Below the pieces are notes generated by a model. That model was given only the letters and a program-made list of their open reading frames with translations, was not told where the DNA came from and made no database searches. The position numbers were made by a program, and so were the translations under genes. From assembly GCF_900115125.1 (NCBI RefSeq), contig NZ_FOVJ01000004.1, forward strand, positions 1 through 64,000: a stretch of 64,000 nt of DNA, in the 5' to 3' direction. The stretch is from Nitrosospira briensis. Lineage in GTDB: Bacteria; Pseudomonadota; Gammaproteobacteria; Burkholderiales; Nitrosomonadaceae. Positions 1 through 8,770 of the stretch are shown here, piece after piece. Positions within the stretch are counted from its first letter, which is position 1, and every line of letters starts with the position of its first letter.

Positions 1-60
1 GGCGATCGCAACATCAACAGCATAGCCGGTGCGGTCATACCGGTCTTCACCAAGCTGTAA
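1..60 (+). CDS. amoB: Ammonia monooxygenase subunit B, C-terminal end (partial)
   Basis: Only the last 19 codons and the TAA stop are in the window; the peptide ends in AGAVIPVFTKL. AmoB/PmoB proteins end in a cupredoxin domain with a comparable hydrophobic I-P-x-F tail. The assignment rests mainly on context: the next four genes are amoE, amoD, copC and copD, which follow amoCAB in beta-proteobacterial ammonia oxidisers. AmoB is the periplasmic copper-binding subunit of the enzyme that oxidises ammonia to hydroxylamine. So little sequence is visible that the call is inference from neighbours plus tail resemblance. Confidence 0.72.
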   Translation, partial: GDRNINSIAGAVIPVFTKL

Positions 61-71
61 CAAGAGGAAGC

Positions 72-103
72 CCCGGGCCGGCTCCCAAGGGAGCGGGCCC
101 GGG
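72..103 (+). terminator. Strong GC-rich hairpin after amoB
   Basis: The arms at 72-79 and 96-103 pair, and the stem continues through one G/G mismatch into gctccc/gggagc around a tiny loop. No T-tract follows, so it is not a textbook intrinsic terminator. It may be a transcript-stabilising or partial-termination hairpin between amoCAB and the downstream amoE-amoD-copCD genes. Confidence 0.45.
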
Positions 104-307
104 CTCCCGAGGCATGACGACACCGGTCCGCCACCGTCACCCGACGGAAAGGTGGATCGGTGTTTTTTAACGTAGTGATGTAATAGCGCAGTAACGAAAT
201 AACGTGGCAGTACCAGCTAATAGATAGCTGCCAATGGATAGCTGCAATGAAATTGCGCCCTACCGGATGCGCACACTTGTATATACCGGACAGAACAACC
301 GATATTC

Positions 308-931
308 GTGAACAGTATAAAATGCAAGCGAGAGGCCCCGTTCGTGCTTAGGCAGCAAGCCAGCCGGCAAATTACCCGGGCAAGCGTCGTCCTGGTCCTG
401 ATCGCAGCACTCCATGCGGGGACTGCGGCGGCCCACGGCAAGGTCTCGCTGGAAGAAGACAGCTGCGTGCGCCGCATTGGCGAGAGCATGGTGCATTTCA
501 GCGCCTACCAGCCGCAATTCGAACCCACCGCCCAATACTGCACCGAAATACCCAAAGGCGGCGACACCTATCTCGTGGTCGACCTGGTTGATGAAGCCTT
601 GCGCGGCATGCCGATTGGCATGCGCGTGGTGCGCGGCACGAGCGAGACCGAGGACGAGACCGTAAGCTACCTGCGCCCGAGCTACCACCCGGACGGCGTC
701 ATCAGGGGCGAGACCAACCTGGACCAGGGGCTGTATACTGTCATCATCACGGCCGAAGGCCTGCCCCCGCTGCGCTACCAGTACCCCCTGCGGGTACAGA
801 TGATCAACTACGGGAACATCTTTCGCGCCGCGGTAGGCCCGCTGATCGGCCTGCTGCTGCTGGCCCTGCTGGGCTACAAGCTCATGAAATCCAAGCGCGT
901 GCAGCGCTGGCGCGCATCGCGCCGCCCCTGA
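308..931 (+). CDS. amoE: AmoE (orf4), periplasmic membrane-anchored protein of the amo cluster
   Basis: 207 residues, GTG start. The N-terminus has a hydrophobic signal segment ending near GTAAAHG (about residues 25-43). A periplasmic beta-rich domain follows, then a C-terminal membrane helix (about 173-193) and a short basic cytoplasmic tail. A conserved patch with MVHFSAYQP and a following YC pair matches the AmoD/PmoD family, in which Cys and Met residues are implicated in copper binding. It is a paralogue of the next gene and lies between amoB and copCD, the position of orf4/amoE in beta-AOB. The exact role is unsettled; a copper-delivery or assembly function for ammonia monooxygenase is the usual inference. 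Confidence 0.75.
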   Translation: MNSIKCKREAPFVLRQQASRQITRASVVLVLIAALHAGTAAAHGKVSLEEDSCVRRIGESMVHFSAYQPQFEPTAQYCTEIPKGGDTYLVVDLVDEALRGMPIGMRVVRGTSETEDETVSYLRPSYHPDGVIRGETNLDQGLYTVIITAEGLPPLRYQYPLRVQMINYGNIFRAAVGPLIGLLLLALLGYKLMKSKRVQRWRASRRP

Positions 932-1011
932 CCCTTGGCCCCGTAACCTTGAAGCCCGCTACCGGATCCGCCTTGCGGATCAACCCTTCATCATTCTTAC
1001 AGGTGATATTA

Positions 1012-1599
1012 ATGTCCTTACACTCTCTCAAACCCGCCCTCGTGATCCTGATGCTTGCGATCGGCATTCCCTTCTCCACGCAGGTGGCGGCCCATGGCGG
1101 CCTGTCGCTCGCCGATGACGTGTGCAAACTCACGATCGGCCCCTACACCATGCACTTTACCGGCTATCAGCCCGACAGCACGCAGGAGAAGGAATTCTGC
1201 GAAGACATCCCGGCCACCGGCCGCACCGTTGTAGCCCTCGACTACATCGAAGAAGCGCTGCGCCCCCTGCCCACCGAAGTGCGCATCATCCGCGACACCG
1301 GCGCAGGCGAGCAGGCCGGCAACGAAGCGAACCTGGACGAGATCACCATCCTGCACATCCCGGCCAAGGTCTACCCCAATGGCTCCATCAACTTTGAATA
1401 CCAGTTTGCCCAGCCCGGCAAATTCGTGGGCCTCGTGACCGTCACCGACAAGGAGAAATACGTCTCGCGCTTCCCCTTCTCCGTGGGCGAACCCAAAGGC
1501 ACCTCGCCCTACCTGATCGTGGCATTGGCAGCCCTGGTGGTGGGCGCCGTGGTGTTCTTCCTGCGCGGGCGCAAATCCGCAAAAGTCAGCACCACCTGA
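1012..1599 (+). CDS. amoD: AmoD (orf5), PmoD-like periplasmic copper-associated protein
   Basis: 195 residues from the ATG at 1012, chosen over an upstream in-frame start because an AGGTG sequence lies just before it and a normal signal peptide follows (cleavage near QVAAHGG). The mature part carries the family patch MHFTGYQP with a nearby FC, and the protein ends in a membrane helix (VALAALVVGAVVFFL) and a basic tail. This is the layout of PmoD/AmoD. PmoD from methanotrophs forms a copper site with Cys/Met ligands; a similar role here is inference. It is paralogous to amoE directly upstream and probably cotranscribed with it. Confidence 0.75.
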   Translation: MSLHSLKPALVILMLAIGIPFSTQVAAHGGLSLADDVCKLTIGPYTMHFTGYQPDSTQEKEFCEDIPATGRTVVALDYIEEALRPLPTEVRIIRDTGAGEQAGNEANLDEITILHIPAKVYPNGSINFEYQFAQPGKFVGLVTVTDKEKYVSRFPFSVGEPKGTSPYLIVALAALVVGAVVFFLRGRKSAKVSTT

Positions 1600-1710
1600 G
1601 GCCGAAGCCCGGGCCCTGTCCCCTGCCCGGGCAAGGGGGCAATATGTGGCAGCAAGGCTACCCCCTGCGGCTGAACCATAGGCAGGCAACAGGGTCCAAA
1701 CAAGAATAAG

Positions 1711-1750
1711 TTCGATAACAAGCGATAACAAGAAGTTCGATAACAAGAAG
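1711..1750 (+). repeat. Short tandem repeat cgataacaag (three copies)
   Basis: The ten bases cgataacaag occur at 1713-1722, 1723-1732 and 1738-1747. The block lies in the 230-bp gap between amoD and copC, about 80 bp upstream of the copC start. It could be a binding site, or simple slippage; nothing else in the sequence decides. Confidence 0.5.
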
Positions 1751-1830
1751 TCAATCAAAAGCGTTCAATAAACCTCGCGCGCCCGGAGGAGAATAGCCTC
1801 AGGCTGCGCAATCAAGAAGGAGGAGCAAGC

Positions 1831-2298
1831 ATGCGATCAATAATGGTTCCCGCCTTAAACTCAAGCCTGCATTCAGCCCGGGGCGCAAGCTTGACGCCAG
1901 CCCCGATCCTGCCCTTGAAGTGGCTCATGGCGGGCGGCATCCTCATCTTCGCGTTTGCCTGCCTGCAAAGCGCCCCGGCCTTCGCGCACGCCATGCTGGT
2001 CAAGGCGGAGCCCGCGCGGCGCGCGCAACTCACCCAGGCGCCTTCGCAAGTGCGGCTCTGGTTCAACGAGGAAGTCGAGAAGGACTACGCCTCCCTTTCC
2101 GTGCTTGACCCGGCCAAGTCCCCCGTGACCGACGCCTTGCCCCGGATTGCAGACGATGACCCCAAAGCCATCGTGCTGGCGCTGCCGGAACTGGCACCGG
2201 GCAAGTACACCGTTAAATTCCGGGTACTGTCGGTGGACGGCCACGTGGTTGACTCGTCCTACGACTTCACGGTAAAGAGCAAAGCACCGGCAAAATGA
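1831..2298 (+). CDS. copC: CopC-type periplasmic copper-binding protein
   Basis: 155 residues, preceded by a strong AAGGAGGA ribosome site. A long N-terminal region carries a hydrophobic signal ending APAFA, so the mature protein would begin with His (HAMLVKAEPA). That N-terminal His together with the later DGHVVD motif is the Cu(II) site of CopC proteins. The small beta-barrel fold signature (LWFNEEVE, APGKYTVKFRVLSVDGH) is clear. There is no Met-rich Cu(I) loop, as in many single-site CopC proteins. It overlaps copD by four bases (ATGA), implying translational coupling. Likely role: periplasmic copper binding and handover to CopD. Confidence 0.9.
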   Translation: MRSIMVPALNSSLHSARGASLTPAPILPLKWLMAGGILIFAFACLQSAPAFAHAMLVKAEPARRAQLTQAPSQVRLWFNEEVEKDYASLSVLDPAKSPVTDALPRIADDDPKAIVLALPELAPGKYTVKFRVLSVDGHVVDSSYDFTVKSKAPAK

Positions 2299-4400
2299 TC
2301 GAGGTCATCGCGACGCTCCTGCGCTGGTCGCAGCTTGCGTCCAACATGATCCTGGTTGGCGCCTGCGTCTTTCTGGCCATTGCCGGCTCCATCCACTCCC
2401 CCTGGGTGAGCCGCCTGGAGCGGGCCCTGCCCTGGCTTGCCCTCATCCTGCTGGCGGGCCTGCTTGGCATACTTGCCACCACCACCGCGCAGGCCACCGG
2501 CGTAGCCGAGAACGTCTGGCGCCCGGAGGCCTGGATGGCGCTCGTCCAGAATACCCGCATGGGGCAGATATGGGTGGGACGCGCAGCCTGCGCCCTCCTG
2601 GTTGCAGCCATCACCCTCTATATCCGCTTCTCCGCCCCGGCGCGCTGGCAATACATCCTGTGCGCAACCGTTGCCGCCGCCGCCCTGACCGTAGGCTCGC
2701 TCGCCAGCCACGCCGCAGCGGAGGACCTGTCCCTGGTATCCATCCTGCCCTACGCCCTGCACATCATCATGGCCAGCATCTGGTTTGGCGCCCTGCCGGC
2801 CTTCCTCGTAGTCTGTTTCGCCTGCACCGAGGAACCCGCCCCCGGAGAGACAAAAGGAGGGGGCGCGGCGCGCCCCGGCATCCAGACCGAGGCCATCCAG
2901 CGCATCCATGCCGTATTTCAATCGCGCCAGCAAACGGTCCAGGCGGACACCCTGGCCCTGAAGCGCTTTTCCAGCTATGCGCTGCCTGTCATGCTGGGCG
3001 TGATCGCAACCGGCCTCATCATTACCTACCGCATGGTCGACAACAGCTATGGGGCACTCGTATCCACCTCCTACGGCTGGCTGCTCGACGCCAAGGTCGC
3101 CCTGCTGGTGGTGGTGCTCGTCATCGCCTCGCGCGCGCGCTCCACCTGGCTGCCGCTTTTCTCCGAGAGCGCGGATTCCGATCTCGGCAGGGCCGGCGGG
3201 CAGCGCCTGCGCAAATGGGTGAGCTTCGAATTCATGCTTGCGCTGGGCATCGTGCTCCTTGCCACCATCGTGGCCAATACCGTGCCGGCCAAGCACGCCA
3301 TCATTCAGGAATGGCCCTATTCCTTCCGCTTCTCGCTTGCCGCCACCTGGGGCGATCCCACGGTGATGGCGCGCGTATGGAGCGGGGTGGGACTCCTGGC
3401 TACAGGCGGGGCGATCTGGGCGTTCGGACGGCTCAAGCACTGGGACAGGAAGCTGCGCCTGGGCCTCCCCGCCCTGCTTGCGGTCATCGCCTTGAGCGTC
3501 GCCCTGCCGCCCCTGGCGATTGACGCCTATCCGGAGACCTACCGCAAGACGCCGGTGCCGTTTGACACCATTTCCATTGCCAACGGCTCGGCCTACTTCG
3601 CGGAGAACTGCGTGGCCTGCCACGGGCTCCAGGGCAAGGGCGACGGGGTCATGGCCAAGAGCTTTGCCAAGCCGCCGGTTGACATGCTGACCGAGCCGCA
3701 TACCGCCAAGCATACCGCAGGCGACTTCTTCCACTGGCTGACCTACGGCATTGCCGATACCGGCATGCCCTCCTTTGGCGACAAGCTCTCGGAAGAGGAC
3801 CGCTGGGACGTGGTGAACTTCCTGCACGCCATGTCGCGCGGCTACCAGGCGCGCCTCATGAGCCCGAAGGTCAATCCCGAACAGCCCCAGCCCAACATGA
3901 GCCCGCCCAACTTCTCCTACAGCGCGCAGGATGGCTCAAGCGGCACCCTGAAGGACTTCCGCGGACAGAAGAACGTATTGCTGGTCCTCTTCTCGTGGCC
4001 GGAGTCGAAAGAGCGGCTGGCGCAGCTTGAGCAGCTGCATGCAAAATTGAGCGCGGCCAACACCGTGCTGCTGGCCGTGCCGGAGGATGATCCCACCGAG
4101 CAGGAGCTGGCGGAGGTCATCAATAATGTCTCCTTCCCTGTCGTGACCCAGGGGGACGACGAGATCGTGCAAAGCTATGTCCTGTTTCGCCGCACCCTGA
4201 GCAAGCCCGACCTGCTGGGCCCGCCGACGGTGCCTCCGCACATGGAATTCCTGGTGGACCGCTTCGGCTATCTGCGCGCACGCTGGATTCCCAATGCAGA
4301 CGGCCCGGGATGGTCCAGCGCCGATATGCTGGTGCAGCAGGTCGCACAGCTCAATCGGGAGGGGGAAATACTCCCGCCCCCGGGGGATCATGTGCATTGA
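2295..4400 (+). CDS. copD: CopD copper-uptake membrane protein fused to cytochrome c and thioredoxin-like domains
   Basis: 701 residues. About the first 400 residues form a multi-helix CopD integral membrane domain, the inner-membrane partner of CopC. A c-type cytochrome domain follows, with a haem motif CVACH (C439, C442, H443) and a likely axial Met at M491 in GMPSFGD. The last 170 or so residues resemble a redoxin/SCO-like fold (LKDFRGQKNVLLVLFSW), but the usual CxxC is missing. Typical CopD proteins have about 300 residues and only the membrane domain, so this is a redox-decorated version. It overlaps copC by four bases. The extra domains suggest that copper import is tied to periplasmic redox chemistry; this is inference. 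Confidence 0.85.
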   Translation: MIEVIATLLRWSQLASNMILVGACVFLAIAGSIHSPWVSRLERALPWLALILLAGLLGILATTTAQATGVAENVWRPEAWMALVQNTRMGQIWVGRAACALLVAAITLYIRFSAPARWQYILCATVAAAALTVGSLASHAAAEDLSLVSILPYALHIIMASIWFGALPAFLVVCFACTEEPAPGETKGGGAARPGIQTEAIQRIHAVFQSRQQTVQADTLALKRFSSYALPVMLGVIATGLIITYRMVDNSYGALVSTSYGWLLDAKVALLVVVLVIASRARSTWLPLFSESADSDLGRAGGQRLRKWVSFEFMLALGIVLLATIVANTVPAKHAIIQEWPYSFRFSLAATWGDPTVMARVWSGVGLLATGGAIWAFGRLKHWDRKLRLGLPALLAVIALSVALPPLAIDAYPETYRKTPVPFDTISIANGSAYFAENCVACHGLQGKGDGVMAKSFAKPPVDMLTEPHTAKHTAGDFFHWLTYGIADTGMPSFGDKLSEEDRWDVVNFLHAMSRGYQARLMSPKVNPEQPQPNMSPPNFSYSAQDGSSGTLKDFRGQKNVLLVLFSWPESKERLAQLEQLHAKLSAANTVLLAVPEDDPTEQELAEVINNVSFPVVTQGDDEIVQSYVLFRRTLSKPDLLGPPTVPPHMEFLVDRFGYLRARWIPNADGPGWSSADMLVQQVAQLNREGEILPPPGDHVH

Positions 4401-4592
4401 GCGCAGTGAGCAGTGGGTGGGTGACTGTCTGGAAGGTAAAAAATCGCGGGACTAGCTAAGTGATGAGTAAACATCACTGGTACCACATTCTTTGTGACCC
4501 ATCACCCTTTCATCCCTCACTATCTTTTGATAACTTTTGATCATCGTTTTTTGACGGATGCCCGATGCGGAACGATGGACGGTTCCTGGACC

Positions 4593-5273
4593 CTATTTTC
4601 CTTCTGTTGCAGGAGAGGCGCGCAAAAGTGGTGCTGAATGAGTGGTGTCAGCAGCCGCGTCAATCTCTGGTGCAGCCACCGATTCCGCGGCTTCCCCGGT
4701 TTCAATAAGCGACCCCAGTTCTTCCAACGGCGGCAGCTCTTCCAGCGACCGCAGATTCAGGTCATTCAGGAAATCGGCCGTTGTGGCGTACAGCGCAGGT
4801 CTGCCCGGCACGTCGCGGAATCCAATAGCCGCTATCCAGCCGCGCGACTCCAAAGCCTTGAGTACCGGGCTGGAAACCGCAACGCCCCGTATTTCCTCGA
4901 TGTCGCCACGCGTCACAGGCTGGCGGTAAGCGATGATGGCGAGCGTTTCCAGCACAGCGCGAGAGTAACGCGGCGGCTTCTGGGGATTAAGGCGGTCAAT
5001 GAATTGTTGCATCTCGGGTTTGGCGTGGAACCGCCACCCGCCGGCGACATTCACCAGTTCCACTCCCTTTCCATTCCAGTCCCAGCGTAATTCCTCCAGC
5101 AACCGGCGCAGAACCTCCGTGCCCAGTTGATCGTCGAACAACTTTTTGAGTTCCGATAAGGGTAAAGGCTCCTGGCTGACCAGTAATGCCGTTTCCAGGA
5201 TCCGCTTGACCTCGGCAGGACTGGATGAACCGGGAGAACTAGATAGCGGTAAGGGAACTGATTGGCCTGACAT
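4593..5273 (-). CDS. scpB: Segregation and condensation protein B
   Basis: 226 residues from the ATG at 5273 (MSGQSV); a GTG six codons upstream is possible. The winged-helix region with [19 protein letters not shown] and the following IRGV is diagnostic of ScpB. ScpB binds ScpA and the SMC ATPase in the bacterial condensin that compacts and segregates the chromosome. The C-terminal 45 residues are Ala/Glu-rich and look unstructured. The gene overlaps the 3' end of scpA by 35 bases, as expected for a coupled pair. Confidence 0.95.
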   Translation of the reverse strand: MSGQSVPLPLSSSPGSSSPAEVKRILETALLVSQEPLPLSELKKLFDDQLGTEVLRRLLEELRWDWNGKGVELVNVAGGWRFHAKPEMQQFIDRLNPQKPPRYSRAVLETLAIIAYRQPVTRGDIEEIRGVAVSSPVLKALESRGWIAAIGFRDVPGRPALYATTADFLNDLNLRSLEELPPLEELGSLIETGEAAESVAAPEIDAAADTTHSAPLLRASPATEGK

Positions 5274-6057
5274 AAATGATTCCAAAAGCACAAGGCTGGC
5301 TAATTTCCACCTGATTTTCTCTCACAAGTTCCAGCAGGGCCAGAAAAGTTACCACAAGTTCCGGCACTCCGGCAGCGGCATTGAATAACTCATTGAACTC
5401 CACGAAGTTGTGGCCGCTTAGCTGGCGCAGGATGCGGCTCATATGCGCTCGTACCGAAAGCTCCTCCCGGCTGATATGATGCCCCCGGTTTGCCAGGGAG
5501 CGGGCCATCAGCGCGAGCCAGGCGCCACGGAGATCATCCACGCCAACCTCAGGCAGCCGCTCTACCACCACTGGGTCTATCCATACTCTCGCCAGTGTAA
5601 AATCGCGCTCCACTTGCGGCATTTCATTGAGCCGCCCGGCCGCAACTTTCATCTGCTCGTATTCCAGCAGGCGCCGCACCAATTCGGCGCGCGGATCGCT
5701 ATCTTCCTCATCTCTTGCAACAGGCTTCGGCAGCAGCATACGGGACTTGATTTCAATCAATACCGCGGCCATCAGCAGATATTCCGCCGCCAGTTCCAGC
5801 TTATTGGCCCGCATCATCTCAATATAAGCCATATACTGCCGGGTGAGTTCCGCCATGGGGATGTCCAGCACATCCAGATTGTGCTTGCGTATAAGATAGA
5901 GCAGTAAATCAAGGGGTCCCTGGAACGTGTCGAGAAACACTTCCAGCGCATCCGGTGGAATATACAGGTCGGCTGGCAGTTCCGTGAGCGGTTCGCCATG
6001 GATTTTCGCGAGCGAATTAACAGCGGCAGGGGAAGGGGAATCGTTCACTTTGAGCAT
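5239..6057 (-). CDS. scpA: Segregation and condensation protein A
   Basis: 272 residues from the ATG at 6057; a TTG at 6075 is a less likely start. The kleisin N-terminal signature [23 protein letters not shown] is unmistakable. The C-terminal winged helix ([20 protein letters not shown]), which contacts SMC, is complete, followed by a short extra tail that runs into scpB. ScpA bridges the SMC heads in the condensin complex. It lies directly upstream of scpB and downstream of trpS on the same strand. Confidence 0.95.
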   Translation of the reverse strand: MLKVNDSPSPAAVNSLAKIHGEPLTELPADLYIPPDALEVFLDTFQGPLDLLLYLIRKHNLDVLDIPMAELTRQYMAYIEMMRANKLELAAEYLLMAAVLIEIKSRMLLPKPVARDEEDSDPRAELVRRLLEYEQMKVAAGRLNEMPQVERDFTLARVWIDPVVVERLPEVGVDDLRGAWLALMARSLANRGHHISREELSVRAHMSRILRQLSGHNFVEFNELFNAAAGVPELVVTFLALLELVRENQVEISQPCAFGIIYVRPISSLTAI

Positions 6058-6162
6058 CCGCCGGCAGCATACCAAAACAGGCGCGCATCTTGCTCATGGC
6101 TTCGCTTCGGCGCGCCTGCCATCACCACACGCCTGGCCGCTTTCCATAGGCCAAAGACGCAC

Positions 6163-7365
6163 TCAGGAATAATCCAGCCCCATTGCTTCCCTGACATCGC
6201 GCATCGTTTCCTGAGCGAGCTCGTCCGCCCTCTCACATCCGTCAGCAATGATGTTGCGCACCAGCGTGGGGTCTTCCTCGTACATCCGGGCGCGCTCGTG
6301 CATGGGCTTTTGCTCCGCCAATATCGCGTCAATAACAGGTTGCTTGCAATCCAGACAGCCGATACCGGCAGTGGTGCAGCCAATATGCGCCCATTCCCTG
6401 GTTTCCTCGTTCGAGTAGACCAGATGAAACTGCCATAGCGGGCACTTGGCGGGGTCCCCAGGATCACTGCGCCGAACCCTTGCAGGGTCTGTCGGCATCG
6501 TTCTGATCTTTTTTATTACATCCGCCTCATCTTCCCGCAAGCTGATCGTGTTATTGTAGGATTTGGACATTTTCTGGCCATCCAGTCCCGGCATTTTCGA
6601 TGCCAGGCTGAGCATGACTTCGGGCTCGGAGAGAATCATTTTCCCGCCGCCCTCGAGGTACCCGAATAGCCGTTCCTGGTCACCCAGGCTCAGATTCTGC
6701 TGTTCATCCAGCAAAGACTTTGCCGCCGCCAGCGCCTGTTGATCGCCGTGTTCCTGATAGCGGTTTCGCAATTCACGGTAGACACGGGATTTCTTGGAGC
6801 CAAGCTTTTTTATCGCCATCTCGGCTTTCTCACGGAAACCCGTTTCCTTGCCGTATATATGATTAAAGCGCCTCGCGATCTCGCGCGTAAACTCGATATG
6901 CGGCGCCTGGTCTTCGCCTACGGGCACGCGCGTAGCGCGGTAAATAAGAATATCCGCGCTCTGCAGCAATGGATAGCCAAGAAAGCCGTAAGTGCTCAGT
7001 TCCCTCTCGGATAATTTCTCCTGTTGATCCTTATACGAGGGGACCCGTTCCAGCCAGCCCAACGGGGTGATCATCGAAAGCAGGAGATGCAACTCGGCGT
7101 GCGCCGGAACCTTCGATTGAATGAACAATGTCGCCTGGGCCGGGTCAACACCGGCGGCCAGCCAATCAACCACCATATCCCAGACATGTTGCTCTATGAC
7201 TTCCGGCGTATCGTAATGAGTGGTGAGCGCATGCCAGTCCGCAACAAAAAACAGGCATTCGAACTGGTGTTGCAACTCTACCCAGTTTTTCAGCACACCG
7301 TGGTAGTGCCCCAAATGCAGCCCGCCAGTAGGCCGCATCCCCGACAAGACTCGATCAGCAAACAT
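6163..7365 (-). CDS. trpS: Tryptophanyl-tRNA synthetase
   Basis: 400 residues, ATG start. Class I aminoacyl-tRNA synthetase signatures are visible: the HIGH-type motif LHLGHYHG near residue 17 and KMSKSYNN near residue 264. It charges tRNA-Trp in the cytoplasm. At 400 residues it is longer than the roughly 330-residue E. coli enzyme and matches the longer form common in Betaproteobacteria, with an extra segment between the two motifs (about residues 190-240). It lies between scpA and the M50 protease gene on the minus strand. Confidence 0.95.
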   Translation of the reverse strand: MFADRVLSGMRPTGGLHLGHYHGVLKNWVELQHQFECLFFVADWHALTTHYDTPEVIEQHVWDMVVDWLAAGVDPAQATLFIQSKVPAHAELHLLLSMITPLGWLERVPSYKDQQEKLSERELSTYGFLGYPLLQSADILIYRATRVPVGEDQAPHIEFTREIARRFNHIYGKETGFREKAEMAIKKLGSKKSRVYRELRNRYQEHGDQQALAAAKSLLDEQQNLSLGDQERLFGYLEGGGKMILSEPEVMLSLASKMPGLDGQKMSKSYNNTISLREDEADVIKKIRTMPTDPARVRRSDPGDPAKCPLWQFHLVYSNEETREWAHIGCTTAGIGCLDCKQPVIDAILAEQKPMHERARMYEEDPTLVRNIIADGCERADELAQETMRDVREAMGLDYS

Positions 7366-7423
7366 ATTTTACTTGCCCTTAATAATCCTGGACGTCCCTG
7401 GTCAAAACCCAAGGCCCCGTTTC

Positions 7424-8071
7424 TCAGGTTTCAAATCCGAAAAACCATACAACCATTTGTATCGTAAACCCGATAAAAGGTCCGATAACAGCCCCAAGCA
7501 CGCCCGTCATCAACAGAAGCACGAGGATCATAAAGCCATAAGGTTCTATCTTCGCAAAAGTATCGGCCATGCGATGCGGAAGAAGGCTGACCGCAACCCT
7601 GCCACCGTCCAGGGGTGGAAGCGGCAGCAGATTGAGCACCATCAGTATGACGTTGATTTTGATTCCCGCTTCGCCCATCAATATCATTGGATCGGACAGA
7701 TTGCTCTCTGGCAGGCCAAGGCCAAGCTTGATTACAAAACCCCAAAGAAATGCCATGAACAGATTTGCGCCCGGCCCGGCAAGCGCTACCCAAAGCATGT
7801 CCCGTTTCGGATTCCGTAGCGCGGAAAAGTTGACCGGCACCGGTTTGGCCCAGCCGAACAGAATCCCGCCCAGCATTAGCGTTACCACTGGAAGAATGAT
7901 CGTTCCCAAAGGGTCGATATGACGAATGGGATTCAGGCTGACGCGTCCCTGAGTGTAGGCAGTGAGATCGCCAAAATGCTTGGCCACATATCCATGTGCG
8001 GCCTCATGCAGCGTAATCGCGAAAATCACCGGTAGCGCATAAATGGCAATATTCTGGATAATGCTATCCAT
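7424..8071 (-). CDS. Site-2-protease family (M50) membrane metalloprotease
   Basis: 215 residues with about five or six hydrophobic segments. The zinc motif HEAAH lies in the first helix (FAITLHEAAHGYVAKHFGD), and the second motif NLLPLPPLDGG supplies the third ligand Asp. This is the compact S2P form without a PDZ domain, often annotated as a Zn-dependent protease near trpS and scpAB in Betaproteobacteria. It would cleave membrane-embedded substrates, which are unknown here. Its start overlaps the stop of the upstream YrdC-family gene by eight bases, suggesting one transcript. Confidence 0.9.
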   Translation of the reverse strand: MDSIIQNIAIYALPVIFAITLHEAAHGYVAKHFGDLTAYTQGRVSLNPIRHIDPLGTIILPVVTLMLGGILFGWAKPVPVNFSALRNPKRDMLWVALAGPGANLFMAFLWGFVIKLGLGLPESNLSDPMILMGEAGIKINVILMVLNLLPLPPLDGGRVAVSLLPHRMADTFAKIEPYGFMILVLLLMTGVLGAVIGPFIGFTIQMVVWFFGFET

Positions 8072-8696
8072 GCGTGAATCCGAAAGGCGCGACGCTGCCC
8101 TTACCCTGCCGCACCAGGTTTGGCATATCGCCAGTCAAGTCGATTACCGTGCTCATCTCCAGTCCACACGCGCCGCTATCCAGCACCAGTTCTACCTGGC
8201 GTTCCAGGCGGGAGCGAATTTCCCCGGCATCATTGAGGGGAAACTCATCTCCGGGCAGCATCAAGGTAGAACTCAACAGCGGTTCATTCAACTCAGCGAG
8301 CAGCGCGTGAACTACCGGATGATCGCAAATCCTTACCCCGATGGTGCTGCGTTTGGGATGCTGCAAGCGACGCGGCACTTCCCGCGTAGCAGGAAATATA
8401 AAAGTATAAGAACCGGGTGTACACGCCTTGAGCAATCTGTGTTCGCGGTTATCGAACTGTGCGTAACGGGAGACTTCGGCGAGATCTCGGCACATTAGCG
8501 TAAAATGATGATGCTCATCCACCTGGCGGATTGCGCGAATTCGTGTCATGACGGCCTTGTCACCCAGGTGGCCCCCCAAGGCATAGCATGAATCGGTTGG
8601 ATAAACGATTACGCCCCCGGCTCGTATGATGGCAGCAGCCTGTCTTATCAGGCGCAACTGTGGGTTATCGGGGTGAATGGAAAAGAATTGGGCCAC
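8064..8696 (-). CDS. Sua5/YciO/YrdC-family protein (L-threonylcarbamoyladenylate synthase-like)
   Basis: 210 residues, GTG start. The fold signature GGVIVYPTDSCYALGG and the later STVIDLTGD match the Sua5/YciO/YrdC family. YrdC/Sua5 members make threonylcarbamoyl-AMP for the t6A modification of ANN-decoding tRNAs. The length and form are closer to the YciO subgroup, whose function is less certain, so catalytic activity should not be assumed. It sits between the PHP phosphatase gene and the M50 protease gene. Confidence 0.88.
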   Translation of the reverse strand: MAQFFSIHPDNPQLRLIRQAAAIIRAGGVIVYPTDSCYALGGHLGDKAVMTRIRAIRQVDEHHHFTLMCRDLAEVSRYAQFDNREHRLLKACTPGSYTFIFPATREVPRRLQHPKRSTIGVRICDHPVVHALLAELNEPLLSSTLMLPGDEFPLNDAGEIRSRLERQVELVLDSGACGLEMSTVIDLTGDMPNLVRQGKGSVAPFGFTHG

Positions 8697-8770
8697 GTAA
8701 GCGACAGTTGTTGATTTCTAAAGGCCGGTATTTATATTGAACCTGAACCGCAGAGCAAGCATTTCGCCCA

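Noticed and set aside
2259-3827. Long minus-strand open frame of 522 codons opposite copD
   Set aside because: It is the antisense shadow of the GC-rich copD gene; the product is Gly/Arg/His-rich with no domain pattern, while the plus strand has clear CopD and cytochrome motifs.
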